Source: Kluyvera intermedia
GTDB lineage: Bacteria > Pseudomonadota > Gammaproteobacteria > Enterobacterales > Enterobacteriaceae
Direction: 5' to 3'
NCBI RefSeq assembly: GCF_021440345.1
Contig: NZ_JAKCNS010000099.1
Span: 1-43,290, forward strand
Length of the DNA stretch: 43,290 bases
This document shows, piece after piece, positions 28,888-37,176 of this stretch. The notes beneath the pieces are model-generated. The model saw only the letters and a list, made by a program, of their open reading frames with translations, was not told where the DNA came from and searched no databases. The stretch's first letter is position 1. The number at the start of each line of letters is the position of its first letter. A program made the translations under genes and the position numbers.

Positions 28888-30260
28888 AGCGCCTCCTTCG
28901 CGGCAATGAATGCCAGCACTTCGGCAGTTTTGGCGGAGAGCAGGCCGGTATCGCCGCGAGTTTCAACATTCAGACGCAGCAGCGGTTCGGTATTCGAGGC
29001 GCGCAAGTTAAAGCGCCAGTCGGCAAAGGCCAGGCTAACGCCATCGCAGTCGTCGTATTGTGGCGACTGGGGCTGATAGTACGCGGTAATGCTTTTGAGC
29101 ATGTCGGCAGGACTGTCGACAACCCGATTGATCTCTCCTGATACCGGAAACTGCGCCTGCGCCCCGGCGATAAAGTCAGACAATGGCTGATGGCTACCGC
29201 CAATAATTTGCAGCATCAGCACCAGCGGGATCATCCCGCTATCGCAGTAGCCAAATTCGCGAAAGTAGTGATGTCCGCTCATTTCGCCGCCGTAGATGGC
29301 ATCTTCCTGGCGCATCCGGGCTTTGATAAAGGCGTGTCCGGTTTTGCTGATAATCGGCTTCCCGCCGTTGTGGTTGATAACCTCGAGGGTATTCCAGATT
29401 AAGCGTGGATCGAGGATAACGCTGCTACCGGGCGAGTGCTGTAAAAAATGACGGGCAAACAGCCCCACCAGGTAATAGCTCTCGATAAATTCGCCGCGCT
29501 GATCGAAGAAAAAACAGCGATCGAAATCGCCATCCCAGGCGATACCAAAATCAGCATGATTATCAATAACCGCCTGCTGGGTGGCGAGCTGGTTTTCTGC
29601 CAGCATCGGATTGGGAACACCCGCCGGGAAACGGCCATCGGGTTGATGATGTAGACGGATAAATTCAACCGGCACGCCAGAGTGATTCAGTGCCTCAGCT
29701 AGCGCATCGAGCGCCGGGCCTGCTGTTCCATGCCCTGAGTTGGCGACAATCCGCAGCGGGCGTATCAACGGGTGCCTGAAGAAACGCAGCAGGCAGCGGA
29801 TCCATGCGGGACGGTTATCATAGGTGGTGAGGACGCCGCGATGCACAGCGGGCGGAAACGCGTTTTTCTCTGCCAGCGCTTTAATTTCAAGTAGCCCGTT
29901 GTCGTTGCTTACCGGGCGTGCTTCTTCGCGCACCAGTTTCATGCCATTGTCATGGGCGGGATTATGGCTGGCGGTGACTTGAATTCCACCGTCTGCGCGT
30001 AGCTCACGCGTGGCAAAGTAAATCTCTTCCGTGCCCGTGAGGCCAATATCAATCACATTAACGCCGCTGGACATCAGTCCTTCCGCGAGCGCGGCTTTTA
30101 ACGCCTCCGAGCTCAGACGAATATCCGCCCCGACCACAACGCGTCGGGGGTGTAACCAACTGGCGTAGGCGCGACCAATCCGATAGGCAATTCCGGGTGT
30201 GAGTTCGACATCGACTTCGCCACGAATGTCGTAGGCTTTAAAGCAGGTCAGTTCATCCAT
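28884..30260 (-). CDS. Phosphomannomutase (CpsG/ManB-like)
   Basis: Alpha-D-phosphohexomutase interconverting mannose-1-phosphate and mannose-6-phosphate. It has 458 residues and is clearly related to E. coli CpsG/ManB (456 residues; shared start LTCFKAYDIRG). The phosphoserine is Ser98 in VTASHNP. The Mg2+ loop is DGDFDR (243-248), the sugar-binding loop GGEMSGHHYF (323-332), and the phosphate-binding loop RASNTEP (419-425). It is not next to capsule or GDP-mannose genes but inside a catabolic operon with a GH130 phosphorylase. That suggests it routes mannose-1-phosphate into glycolysis rather than toward GDP-mannose. It starts 29 nt after the regulator gene and overlaps the ATPase gene. Confidence 0.92.
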   Translation of the reverse strand: MDELTCFKAYDIRGEVDVELTPGIAYRIGRAYASWLHPRRVVVGADIRLSSEALKAALAEGLMSSGVNVIDIGLTGTEEIYFATRELRADGGIQVTASHNPAHDNGMKLVREEARPVSNDNGLLEIKALAEKNAFPPAVHRGVLTTYDNRPAWIRCLLRFFRHPLIRPLRIVANSGHGTAGPALDALAEALNHSGVPVEFIRLHHQPDGRFPAGVPNPMLAENQLATQQAVIDNHADFGIAWDGDFDRCFFFDQRGEFIESYYLVGLFARHFLQHSPGSSVILDPRLIWNTLEVINHNGGKPIISKTGHAFIKARMRQEDAIYGGEMSGHHYFREFGYCDSGMIPLVLMLQIIGGSHQPLSDFIAGAQAQFPVSGEINRVVDSPADMLKSITAYYQPQSPQYDDCDGVSLAFADWRFNLRASNTEPLLRLNVETRGDTGLLSAKTAEVLAFIAAKEAL

Positions 30261-30289
30261 AATCCACTCTTCGGTTAAGCAATAGGTAC

Positions 30290-31366
30290 TCAGGCGGTTT
30301 CCCGCACGATGAGCTGATACTCCAGCGCATAGTGGGTGACTGGCCCGTTTTTCAGGAGTAACTCAACGGCGATTTTACCTTTGCGTTCTGCATCCTGGGC
30401 GATGGTCGTAAGCCCAATGCCCTTCACTTCGGGCGTCACGTTGTCAAAGCCGATGATCGCCACGCGTTGGGGAATGGGCAGGCCATTGCGCTGGCAGTAA
30501 TTGACTGCGCCAACCGCGAAACGATCCGACAGGCAGATAAGCGCGGTGATGGCGGGATGGGCCGTTAATAACGTCTCAGCGGCCAGTTCGCCATGCTGTT
30601 CATCGTGTTGAGTTTCATAGAGCCAGCTATCGCCCAGCGGTATTCCATGCTCATGAAATACGTCGCGGCAGGCATTTACGCGCGTCAGCATTAATGTGTT
30701 GTCGCCGGCGATAGCCTGCTTAAGATGATGCATCCCTTGGACGCCGGGGCTCGAGGAGAAGGCGATGATGCCAAAATGGCGATGCCCTTTCTGGAGCAGA
30801 TAGGTCGCGATATCGCGCATCGCACAGGTGTTATCTATGGATACGCTGCTGTATTGCGGCAGTTGAAAATCAAGCGTCACGACCGGGAGATGGCGCGCGA
30901 GCGTTTGCTGGATGACTTCGGCATTGTTGTAGGTGGCATTGAGAATGTAACCATCAACCAGCGTGGTGGGGGATGGCGATTTACACGAGGCCCCTTTTTG
31001 CAGCGGAATAAGCACCAGATTTATATTCTGTTCTTCGCAACGTATGGCAATCCCGCGCATCAGCTTGATGTCATGGGGATCGATAAATACGTAACTCATT
31101 GAGTCGTTAAAAACCACGCCGATGGCATCTGATTTTCCGGTACGTAACGCCCGAGCCAGTTTATCGGGTCCCTGAAAACCGACCGACTTTGCATAAGACA
31201 AAATACGCTCCCGTAAATCAGCAGAGAGTTTTTCAGGGTTATTCCACGCATTTGAAATCGTCGTGTGTGAAATACCCATTTCACTGGCCAATGATTTTAT
31301 TGTTATCCTGGTGTTTTTTATTTCTTTATATTCATCAGGTGTTTTATTTTCTTTTTTTATATTCAT
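30290..31366 (-). CDS. LacI-family transcriptional regulator
   Basis: LacI/GalR-type repressor of 358 residues. The helix-turn-helix and hinge lie at about residues 20-75 (ITIKSLASEMGISHTTISNA, then PDKLARALRTGKSDAIGVVF), preceded by an unusual ~19-residue charged extension. The sugar-binding-like core contains GHRHFGIIAFSSSPG and VAIIGFDNVTPE. No in-frame ATG exists between the given start and the DNA-binding domain, and no good Shine-Dalgarno is seen. The first ~30 codons are very AT-rich. It heads the leftward transcript and should control both arms through the palindromes at 31413-31460; the inducer is unknown. Confidence 0.93.
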   Translation of the reverse strand: MNIKKENKTPDEYKEIKNTRITIKSLASEMGISHTTISNAWNNPEKLSADLRERILSYAKSVGFQGPDKLARALRTGKSDAIGVVFNDSMSYVFIDPHDIKLMRGIAIRCEEQNINLVLIPLQKGASCKSPSPTTLVDGYILNATYNNAEVIQQTLARHLPVVTLDFQLPQYSSVSIDNTCAMRDIATYLLQKGHRHFGIIAFSSSPGVQGMHHLKQAIAGDNTLMLTRVNACRDVFHEHGIPLGDSWLYETQHDEQHGELAAETLLTAHPAITALICLSDRFAVGAVNYCQRNGLPIPQRVAIIGFDNVTPEVKGIGLTTIAQDAERKGKIAVELLLKNGPVTHYALEYQLIVRETA

Positions 31367-31412
31367 GGGGATTATATGTTTGCGTTTTTATTTATACGTT
31401 AATGGGCGCTAA

Positions 31413-31426
31413 GTTTAGCGTTAAAC
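31413..31426. promoter_or_regulatory. LacI-type operator O1 (imperfect)
   Basis: GTTTAGCGTTAAAC, differing by one base from the perfect O2 palindrome. A central CG is typical of LacI-family operators. It is centred 33 bp from O2, about three helical turns. Confidence 0.75.
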
Positions 31427-31445
31427 AAAAATTGTTTTGTGATTT

Positions 31446-31459
31446 GTTTAACGTTAAAC
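31446..31459. promoter_or_regulatory. LacI-type operator O2 (perfect palindrome)
   Basis: GTTTAACGTTAAAC is a perfect 14-bp palindrome (16 bp with flanking T and A) with the central CG expected of LacI/GalR-family sites. It lies on the binding-protein side of O1. Confidence 0.8.
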
Positions 31460-31545
31460 ATAAAAAAGGAGTGCTAGTTTACGCCTCATTCAAAGCAGGG
31501 TTGCGGTAAGCCAATAATACGTATTACGCGTTAGGGAGATAAATC

Positions 31546-32835
31546 GTGAAATATTCAACGGTTGCTAAATTGACGGCATCAATACTACTCAGTTTCTGTA
31601 TTTCCGGTTGTGGCCCGGATGATAAAAGCGAGGCGCAAGATAGCGCTAAAACACCGATTAAAATGTGGGTCGCGCCGAATGAAAATGAAGAGGCGTTCTG
31701 GAATAAAATGGTGACGGAATGGAATAAAGACGCCACGCATACACCCGTTGAATTTACAACTATTCCTGCGGCTAATAGCTCGGAAGAAGCCATCATGAAT
31801 GCGTTGGCCTCAGGAACTGAACCGGATATTTCCAGTAATATATTTATTGGTTTTGCCAGTCAGCTTGTTGATGTCGGGCAAATTGAAGATTTATCTAAAA
31901 TGCCTGGATTTGAGGCACTGGTGAATTCGCGTCAAATGACGGCGATCCTTCCCGCCTGGAAACTCAACGGCCAGCAAAATGTCCTGCCGATTTATATCAA
32001 TCCTATTGTCTGGTGGTGGCGCGGTGATTTGCTGAAAAAATACGGTTTTGACCATGTTCCGACACGTTACGACGAACTTTACCAATTGGCTGAGCGCCGG
32101 GCGGCAGATAACCACGGCTACGTAATGCAGCTGACGGCGGGCAAAAACTGGTGGGAGCGCTGGTTTGACTTTATCCCGTTGTATTACGCACAGAGCGGTG
32201 GCAAAGCCTATATCGCGGATAAAAAAGCTGAATTCAATAACCCTGCGGGTCAGGCCGTGCTGACATTTATGGGGAAAGTGTTTGAAAACAAGTGGAGCAG
32301 CTATGACTTCACCGCCGCTGACGACCCGCTGGCAACCGGGCTAGTACTGGCCTCGGCACGTGGCCCCTGGGATCTCGCACGCTACCGTAAACAGTACCCG
32401 GACATACTGAAAACCATTCAGATAGGCCCAATGCTAACCGAAGGTGGCGTCGCGCATCCGCATACGTTTGGTGACAGCAAAGGCATGGTGATGTTCAGCT
32501 CCAGCAAACACAAAACGCAAGCCTGGGCATTCATACAATGGGTTTTTGGCCATGCAGAGCATGACCGTAGCTGGCTGGAACTTACCGGTATGCCGCCAGC
32601 GCGCGCCGATCTGATGACTAACCCGCTGTTTACTCAGTATTTTGACCAGAACCCGCTGGAGAAAAGCATTGCGTCCTATGTTGATGTCGCGCTGCCGCCG
32701 GTGGCGACGACGCAAACCACGGAAGTGCAGCGTAGTATGACGCAGATGCTTGAACGGGTGATTTTTAACCAGGATGACCCGACCAAAGTATTAGCCCAGT
32801 CCCAGCAAGAAATTAACGCCCTATTATCCAAATAA
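31546..32835 (+). CDS. Lipoprotein extracellular sugar-binding protein (ABC importer)
   Basis: Family 1 solute-binding protein of 429 residues that delivers a carbohydrate to the permeases. The start is a GTG with AGGGAG seven bases upstream. The N-terminus MKYSTVAKLTASILLSFC leads to a lipobox ISGC with the lipidated cysteine at residue 22, followed by Gly-Pro-Asp-Asp. The mature domain shows the CUT1 pattern (KMWVAPNENEEAFWNKMVTE; LASGTEPDISSNIF; WAFIQWVFGHAEHDRSWLEL). Aromatic residues such as NPIVWWWRGDLLKKYGFDHV suit oligosaccharide binding. Lipid anchoring is normal for Gram-positive binding proteins but unusual for an enterobacterial one. First gene of the rightward arm, nine bases before the first permease. 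Confidence 0.92.
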   Translation: MKYSTVAKLTASILLSFCISGCGPDDKSEAQDSAKTPIKMWVAPNENEEAFWNKMVTEWNKDATHTPVEFTTIPAANSSEEAIMNALASGTEPDISSNIFIGFASQLVDVGQIEDLSKMPGFEALVNSRQMTAILPAWKLNGQQNVLPIYINPIVWWWRGDLLKKYGFDHVPTRYDELYQLAERRAADNHGYVMQLTAGKNWWERWFDFIPLYYAQSGGKAYIADKKAEFNNPAGQAVLTFMGKVFENKWSSYDFTAADDPLATGLVLASARGPWDLARYRKQYPDILKTIQIGPMLTEGGVAHPHTFGDSKGMVMFSSSKHKTQAWAFIQWVFGHAEHDRSWLELTGMPPARADLMTNPLFTQYFDQNPLEKSIASYVDVALPPVATTQTTEVQRSMTQMLERVIFNQDDPTKVLAQSQQEINALLSK

Positions 32836-32844
32836 GGGGGATCA

Positions 32845-33711
32845 ATGGCCGGATATGATTCCCGTACCGGAGGCCTGCTGGCCTCCGTATGGATAGGTTA
32901 TTCTTTGCTGTTCTGGTTTTACCCACTGGCCTGGCTGCTGGTGCTTAGCGTGACACACTGGCAATTTATTGGTACGCCCCGTTTTACGGGGCTACAGAAT
33001 ATTATTGGCGTGGTTAACGACCAGCTATTCTGGACATCAATGTGGAATATCTGTCGGTTCCTGATGTGGTATTTACCCATCGTCTTTATCACCTCGTTAC
33101 TCTTTGCCGCCGGTCTGCGTAAAATTAAATATGGGAAGGGGTTTATTGCACTGAGTTTTTTGCTGGCTAATATATCATCGGGCGTGGCCTATTCCATTGT
33201 GTTTGCCAAACTCTTTAGTGAATATGGCCCAGTGAATCAGTTTTTACGTGAAGCTTTTAATGTTTCTGTTCCCTGGTTTACCAACCCGGACTGCGCAATG
33301 CTATCGATCGCCCTGATTGTAACCTGGAAATTTGTCGGCTATTACGGTCTGATTCTTTATTCCGGGATGCAATCTATTCCGCACGATATTTATAGTGCGG
33401 CAGTGCTGGATAAAACGGGGCGCCTTAAACAAAGCTGGGCCATTACCTTGCCTATGATGAATCCGCAAATTGTCATGGTGATGGTGCTGGTGATTACCGT
33501 CGCTTTCAGTATTTTCACCGAACCTTATTTAATTACCGGCGGTGGGCCGTTGAACAGTACAACTAGTCCAATGGTGGTGATGTATGAAGCCGCTTTCCAG
33601 AATATGAAACCGACCTGGGCCGCTGCAATGTCAATCATTGTGGCTGGGTGTAGCTTCCTGGCTATCTGGCTCTTCCGCAAACTGTTTGAAAAAAATATCG
33701 AGATTGTGTGA
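32845..33711 (+). CDS. ABC sugar importer permease 1 (MalF/UgpA type)
   Basis: Inner-membrane subunit of a CUT1 importer, 288 residues with about six transmembrane helices. The EAA loop that contacts the ATPase is at about residues 183-205 (YSAAVLDKTGRLKQSWAITL). The segment TEPYLITGGGPLNSTTSPMV is typical of MalF-type permeases. AGGGGG lies before the ATG. Its stop codon directly abuts the start of the second permease. Confidence 0.93.
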   Translation: MAGYDSRTGGLLASVWIGYSLLFWFYPLAWLLVLSVTHWQFIGTPRFTGLQNIIGVVNDQLFWTSMWNICRFLMWYLPIVFITSLLFAAGLRKIKYGKGFIALSFLLANISSGVAYSIVFAKLFSEYGPVNQFLREAFNVSVPWFTNPDCAMLSIALIVTWKFVGYYGLILYSGMQSIPHDIYSAAVLDKTGRLKQSWAITLPMMNPQIVMVMVLVITVAFSIFTEPYLITGGGPLNSTTSPMVVMYEAAFQNMKPTWAAAMSIIVAGCSFLAIWLFRKLFEKNIEIV

Positions 33712-34539
33712 ATGAAAAAACTCACTCCCTTGAGCCTGTTAATTCATGCGGTGATGTTTTTACTGGCGTTAAGCTGGCTCTACCCGTTTATCTGGATGGT
33801 TGTCTCCTCACTGAAGCCAACGGCGGAAATCTACACCAGCAGCCTGTTCTCCGGGCATTTAACGCTGGAAAACTACACCTTCCTTTTTGATAACAGCAAC
33901 CGTGCAGATAAGCCGTTTTTGCGCACGTTGTGTAATTCGCTGTTTGTGTCCATCACCATCACCGCCTGTGTGACCGTCACCTCGATGCTGGTGGGATACG
34001 CGCTGGCGAAGACCGAATTTCACGGTAAAAACGCGTTTCGCAATTTACTGATTGTGCAGATGGTGTTCCCGGTATTCATGTTCATCATTCCGCAGTTTGT
34101 GCTGATGCGGGAGCTGGGGCTGATTAATGACTACAGCGCGATGATCCTGCCCTATGCGATGAGCGCGTGGGGGATCTTTATGGTGTCGCAGAGCTTCAAA
34201 GGGACGCCGAATGATTACCTGTACGCCGCGCGTCTCGATCACGCCAATCTGTGGGGCATTTTGCGTCATGTGATGATGCCGCTGAATAAATCCATTCTGG
34301 CGATTGTTGCGCTATTCACCTTCTCAAGCTCCTGGGACAACTTCCTGTGGCCGCTGATTGTGATGCGAGATGTCGAAAAAATGCCGTTCTCAGTCCTGTT
34401 AGCGACGTTCAGTAAATCTTACGGCGTGTATCTGGGGCCGGTAATGGCTGGGGCAGTGGTGCAGATGCTGCCTGTCGTCGTGCTATTTATCCTGTTCCGT
34501 AAATATTTCCTGCAGGGTATGTCGTTATCACTGAAATAA
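33712..34539 (+). CDS. ABC sugar importer permease 2 (MalG/UgpE type)
   Basis: Second transmembrane subunit, 275 residues with about six helices. The EAA loop is at about residues 170-191 (YAARLDHANLWGILRHVMMP). The N-terminal LSWLYPFIWMVVSSLKP and the segment TFSSSWDNFLWPLIVM are characteristic of MalG-type permeases. Translation starts immediately after the first permease's stop, implying coupled synthesis of an equimolar heterodimer. It precedes the GH13 gene by 11 nt. Confidence 0.93.
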   Translation: MKKLTPLSLLIHAVMFLLALSWLYPFIWMVVSSLKPTAEIYTSSLFSGHLTLENYTFLFDNSNRADKPFLRTLCNSLFVSITITACVTVTSMLVGYALAKTEFHGKNAFRNLLIVQMVFPVFMFIIPQFVLMRELGLINDYSAMILPYAMSAWGIFMVSQSFKGTPNDYLYAARLDHANLWGILRHVMMPLNKSILAIVALFTFSSSWDNFLWPLIVMRDVEKMPFSVLLATFSKSYGVYLGPVMAGAVVQMLPVVVLFILFRKYFLQGMSLSLK

Positions 34540-34550
34540 GGAACGTACCG

Positions 34551-36137
34551 GTGAGCAATCAACCCTGGTGGCAGGCGTGTACCTGCTATCAAATTTATCT
34601 GCCCTCTTTTTGCGACGGAAACGGCGACGGCATCGGGGATTTCACCGGGCTGTTGTCGAAGGTCGATTATCTGCAAACGCTGGGCGTCGGGGCTATCTGG
34701 ATAACCCCTTTTTACCCGTCACCGATGGTGGATAACGGTTACGACATCAGTGACTACTGCACCGTTGATCCACGTTTTGGTACATCGGCGGATTTTCGTG
34801 AAGTGGTGGAACGCTGCCACGCCTGCGGGATCCGGGTGATCATCGATCTGGTGGTTAACCACGTTTCGACGGAACATCCCTGGTTTCGCGATGCATGGAA
34901 TAATCCGGCCAGCCGCTACCGGGATTACTTTCTGTTTAGCAAACAGCCAAATAACTGGCAGTCGTTTTTCTCCGGCAGTGCATGGTGTGCGGAGCCGGAT
35001 ACCGGCGAGTATTACTACCATAAATTTTCGCCACAGCAGGTTGATTTGAACTGGCAGAATCCGCAGGTGGAGCAGGAGATCTATCGGGTCATCGATTTCT
35101 GGAAATCGCAGGGGGTTGATGGTTTTCGTTTTGATGTGATCAACTTTTTGACCACTGACGGCATAGGTCCTGATAACCCGATAGACAACGGTGAACAGCG
35201 GCATGAGTTTGATATAAACCAACCGGGGATCATCGACACCTTACGGCGCCTGTGTCGCTATGTGCGTCAGCAGGGGAACGCGTTTCTGATTGCCGAGATC
35301 GGCAGCGACGAGCTGGATATTCTGGCGCGCTATCAGAGTCCCGAACTGATGGACGTGGTGTTCAACTTCAATATCGGCAGCCAGAAGACCTTCGATATCT
35401 CGCGTTTATGCTCGGAAATTAACGCCACACAATCACAGCAATCAGGCCTGCCAACGCTCTTTTTCTCCAGCCACGATATGCCGCGCATGATTAGCCGTTT
35501 TGGTGAAGGCCTACGCGATATTGAACGCGCGCGAGCGGTGCTAGCGCTGCAGCTGACCGTGCGCGGCGTGCCGTTTGTCTTCCAGGGCGAAGAGCTGGGG
35601 ATGACCGACTATCTCCCCGAGACGGTAGAACAGATTTTCGATATTCAGGGGAAAATCCATTATCAAACGGCGCTCCAGCAAGGCTTAACGCAGGCCGAAG
35701 CGCTGGTTCAGGCAATTGACCATTCACGCGATGCATCCCGTGCGCCGATGCTGTGGAGCGATGCGCCATTAGCTGGATTCTCTCCCATCACATCCTGGAT
35801 GCCCATTAGCAACGACTACCGGCAAATCAACGCCATGCGCCAGCAGCAGACGCCCGGCTCGCTGTGGCGAGATTATCAGGAGCTGATTGCGCTGCGCAGA
35901 CAAACGGCAGCTCTCTGCGAGGGGGATGGCGGACTGCTGGTGCAGACCGAGGAGTGCGTCTGGTTTATGCGCGCGACGGCAAGCGAACGAATCTGGGTGG
36001 CGATTAATTTTGGCGGTCCGGTACAAAATCCATGGCGGGCGATTGCCGCCGACGTGCTGTACGGGCAGGACACCCAATGGCTAGGTAAAAATCAAATTCT
36101 GATGAAAAGGAGAGTTCATGAACAGACACAGCAATAA
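34551..36137 (+). CDS. GH13 alpha-glucosidase-type glycoside hydrolase
   Basis: Cytoplasmic GH13 enzyme of 528 residues, starting at GTG with AAGGA nine bases upstream. No signal peptide is present. The calcium loop DGNGDGIGD is at residues 22-30. Region I is DLVVNH (99-104), and the nucleophile is Asp195 in GFRFDVINF. The acid/base is Glu249 in LIAEIGSDE and the third acid Asp309 in FFSSHDMPR. Overall it resembles oligo-1,6-glucosidase, dextran glucosidase and trehalose-6-phosphate hydrolase. Val196 directly after the nucleophile is the residue found in oligo-1,6-glucosidases, where alpha-1,4 enzymes usually have Thr. Specificity is not resolved. Its last 20 bases overlap the GH130 gene. Confidence 0.9.
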   Translation: MSNQPWWQACTCYQIYLPSFCDGNGDGIGDFTGLLSKVDYLQTLGVGAIWITPFYPSPMVDNGYDISDYCTVDPRFGTSADFREVVERCHACGIRVIIDLVVNHVSTEHPWFRDAWNNPASRYRDYFLFSKQPNNWQSFFSGSAWCAEPDTGEYYYHKFSPQQVDLNWQNPQVEQEIYRVIDFWKSQGVDGFRFDVINFLTTDGIGPDNPIDNGEQRHEFDINQPGIIDTLRRLCRYVRQQGNAFLIAEIGSDELDILARYQSPELMDVVFNFNIGSQKTFDISRLCSEINATQSQQSGLPTLFFSSHDMPRMISRFGEGLRDIERARAVLALQLTVRGVPFVFQGEELGMTDYLPETVEQIFDIQGKIHYQTALQQGLTQAEALVQAIDHSRDASRAPMLWSDAPLAGFSPITSWMPISNDYRQINAMRQQQTPGSLWRDYQELIALRRQTAALCEGDGGLLVQTEECVWFMRATASERIWVAINFGGPVQNPWRAIAADVLYGQDTQWLGKNQILMKRRVHEQTQQ

Positions 36138-37176
36138 TCCGCTGATTACCCCGAAAGATGTGGTGCCTTCACTGCCGGGGCGGAAAGTAGAATGCGTTTT
36201 TAATACCGGCGTCACCGAATACAACGGTGAAATTATCCTGCTCCTGCGCGTTGCCGAGAGCGTGCTTAATGACGATCCGCAGCAGATCGTCGTGCCGCTG
36301 CTGGAATCACACGCGGGTGGCTGGCGGCAGACCACGAAGATGTTCCACCGCGGCGATGAGCGCTACGATTTTAGCGATCCCCGAACCATTGTCTTAAAGA
36401 GCGATCCATCGCAGCTGTGGCTGACCTCAATGTCCCATTTGCGCCTTGCGCGCAGCAAAGATGGCGTGCATTACGCGATCGATACCCAGCCTTTTATCAT
36501 CGCGGACAGCCGCTATGAAGAGTTCGGTTGCGAGGATGCGCGTATTACGCAGATAGATGATCTTTGGTATATCAACTACTCGGCGGTTTCGTCATTGGGG
36601 ATCACCACGGCGCTGGCGACCACCCGCGACTTTGTGCACGTTGAAAAACAGGGATTGATCCTTTGTCCGGATAACCGCGACGTCTGTTTCTTCCCGGAAA
36701 AAGTTAACGGTCGCTATATGGCGTTAACGCGCCCGGCACCGTGCCACTTTGGTCATCCAGAGATCTGGATCTGCGAATCTCCGGATATGCTGCACTGGGG
36801 AAACCACCGGCACCTGCTGGGACGTTCAGGGGATGAATGGGACTCGCGGAAATCAGGTGGCGGCGCGCCGTTAATTAAAACCCAACGTGGCTGGCTTGAG
36901 ATCTATCACGGAGTCGATGCCGATCAACGCTACTGTCTGGGCGCGCTGTTATTGGATCTCAACGATCCCACCAAAATCCTCGCAAAATCGCCGGTACCGC
37001 TGCTGGAGCCAACGGCATCCTATGAACGAGAAGGTTTTTTCGGCAACGTCGTGTTCACCTGCGGGGCGCTTATTCGTGATGAGGTGCTGCATGTCTGGTA
37101 CGGCGCCGCCGATGAGTGTACCGCGCTGGCGACGCTGCCAATGGATGCGTTATGGAAGCACTTAGGGTTGGCATGA
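36118..37176 (+). CDS. GH130 beta-mannoside phosphorylase (predicted)
   Basis: Five-bladed beta-propeller enzyme of the GH130 family, 352 residues, cytoplasmic. Family members phosphorolyse beta-1,4- or beta-1,2-mannosidic bonds to alpha-mannose-1-phosphate; a few are hydrolases. The likely proton-donor aspartate is Asp140 in FGCEDARI. Other family motifs are LLRVAE (42-47), FSDPRT (85-90), FFPEKVNGRY (191-200), YHGV with His264, and YGAADECTALA near the C-terminus. A strong AAGGAGA Shine-Dalgarno lies inside the end of the GH13 gene. The mannose-1-phosphate product would feed the cluster's phosphomannomutase, which supports phosphorolysis over hydrolysis. The linkage and acceptor sugar are unknown. 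Confidence 0.88.
   Translation: MNRHSNNPLITPKDVVPSLPGRKVECVFNTGVTEYNGEIILLLRVAESVLNDDPQQIVVPLLESHAGGWRQTTKMFHRGDERYDFSDPRTIVLKSDPSQLWLTSMSHLRLARSKDGVHYAIDTQPFIIADSRYEEFGCEDARITQIDDLWYINYSAVSSLGITTALATTRDFVHVEKQGLILCPDNRDVCFFPEKVNGRYMALTRPAPCHFGHPEIWICESPDMLHWGNHRHLLGRSGDEWDSRKSGGGAPLIKTQRGWLEIYHGVDADQRYCLGALLLDLNDPTKILAKSPVPLLEPTASYEREGFFGNVVFTCGALIRDEVLHVWYGAADECTALATLPMDALWKHLGLA

Larger units (their letters stand above)
31367..31545. promoter_or_regulatory. Divergent control region of the sugar cluster
   Basis: AT-rich intergenic region serving both arms. It contains two LacI-type palindromes (31413-31426 and 31446-31459) and a 6-2-6 repeat CGCTAA-GT-TTAGCG (31407-31420) overlapping the first. 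Further on are a minus-strand TATAAA (31391-31396), usable as a leftward -10, and the palindrome TAATACGTATTA (31515-31526) shortly before the binding-protein Shine-Dalgarno. Exact promoters could not be assigned. Confidence 0.7.

Noticed and set aside
28884-30260. Assigning the mutase as the capsule/GDP-mannose gene manB/cpsG
   Set aside because: No GDP-mannose or polysaccharide genes are nearby; the name would imply a biosynthetic role the context does not support.
37116-37172. Upstream ATG start for the DUF1861 gene
   Set aside because: It would overlap GH130 by 61 bases and add residues unlike the family; the ATG at 37173 has AGGG upstream and a coupled overlap.
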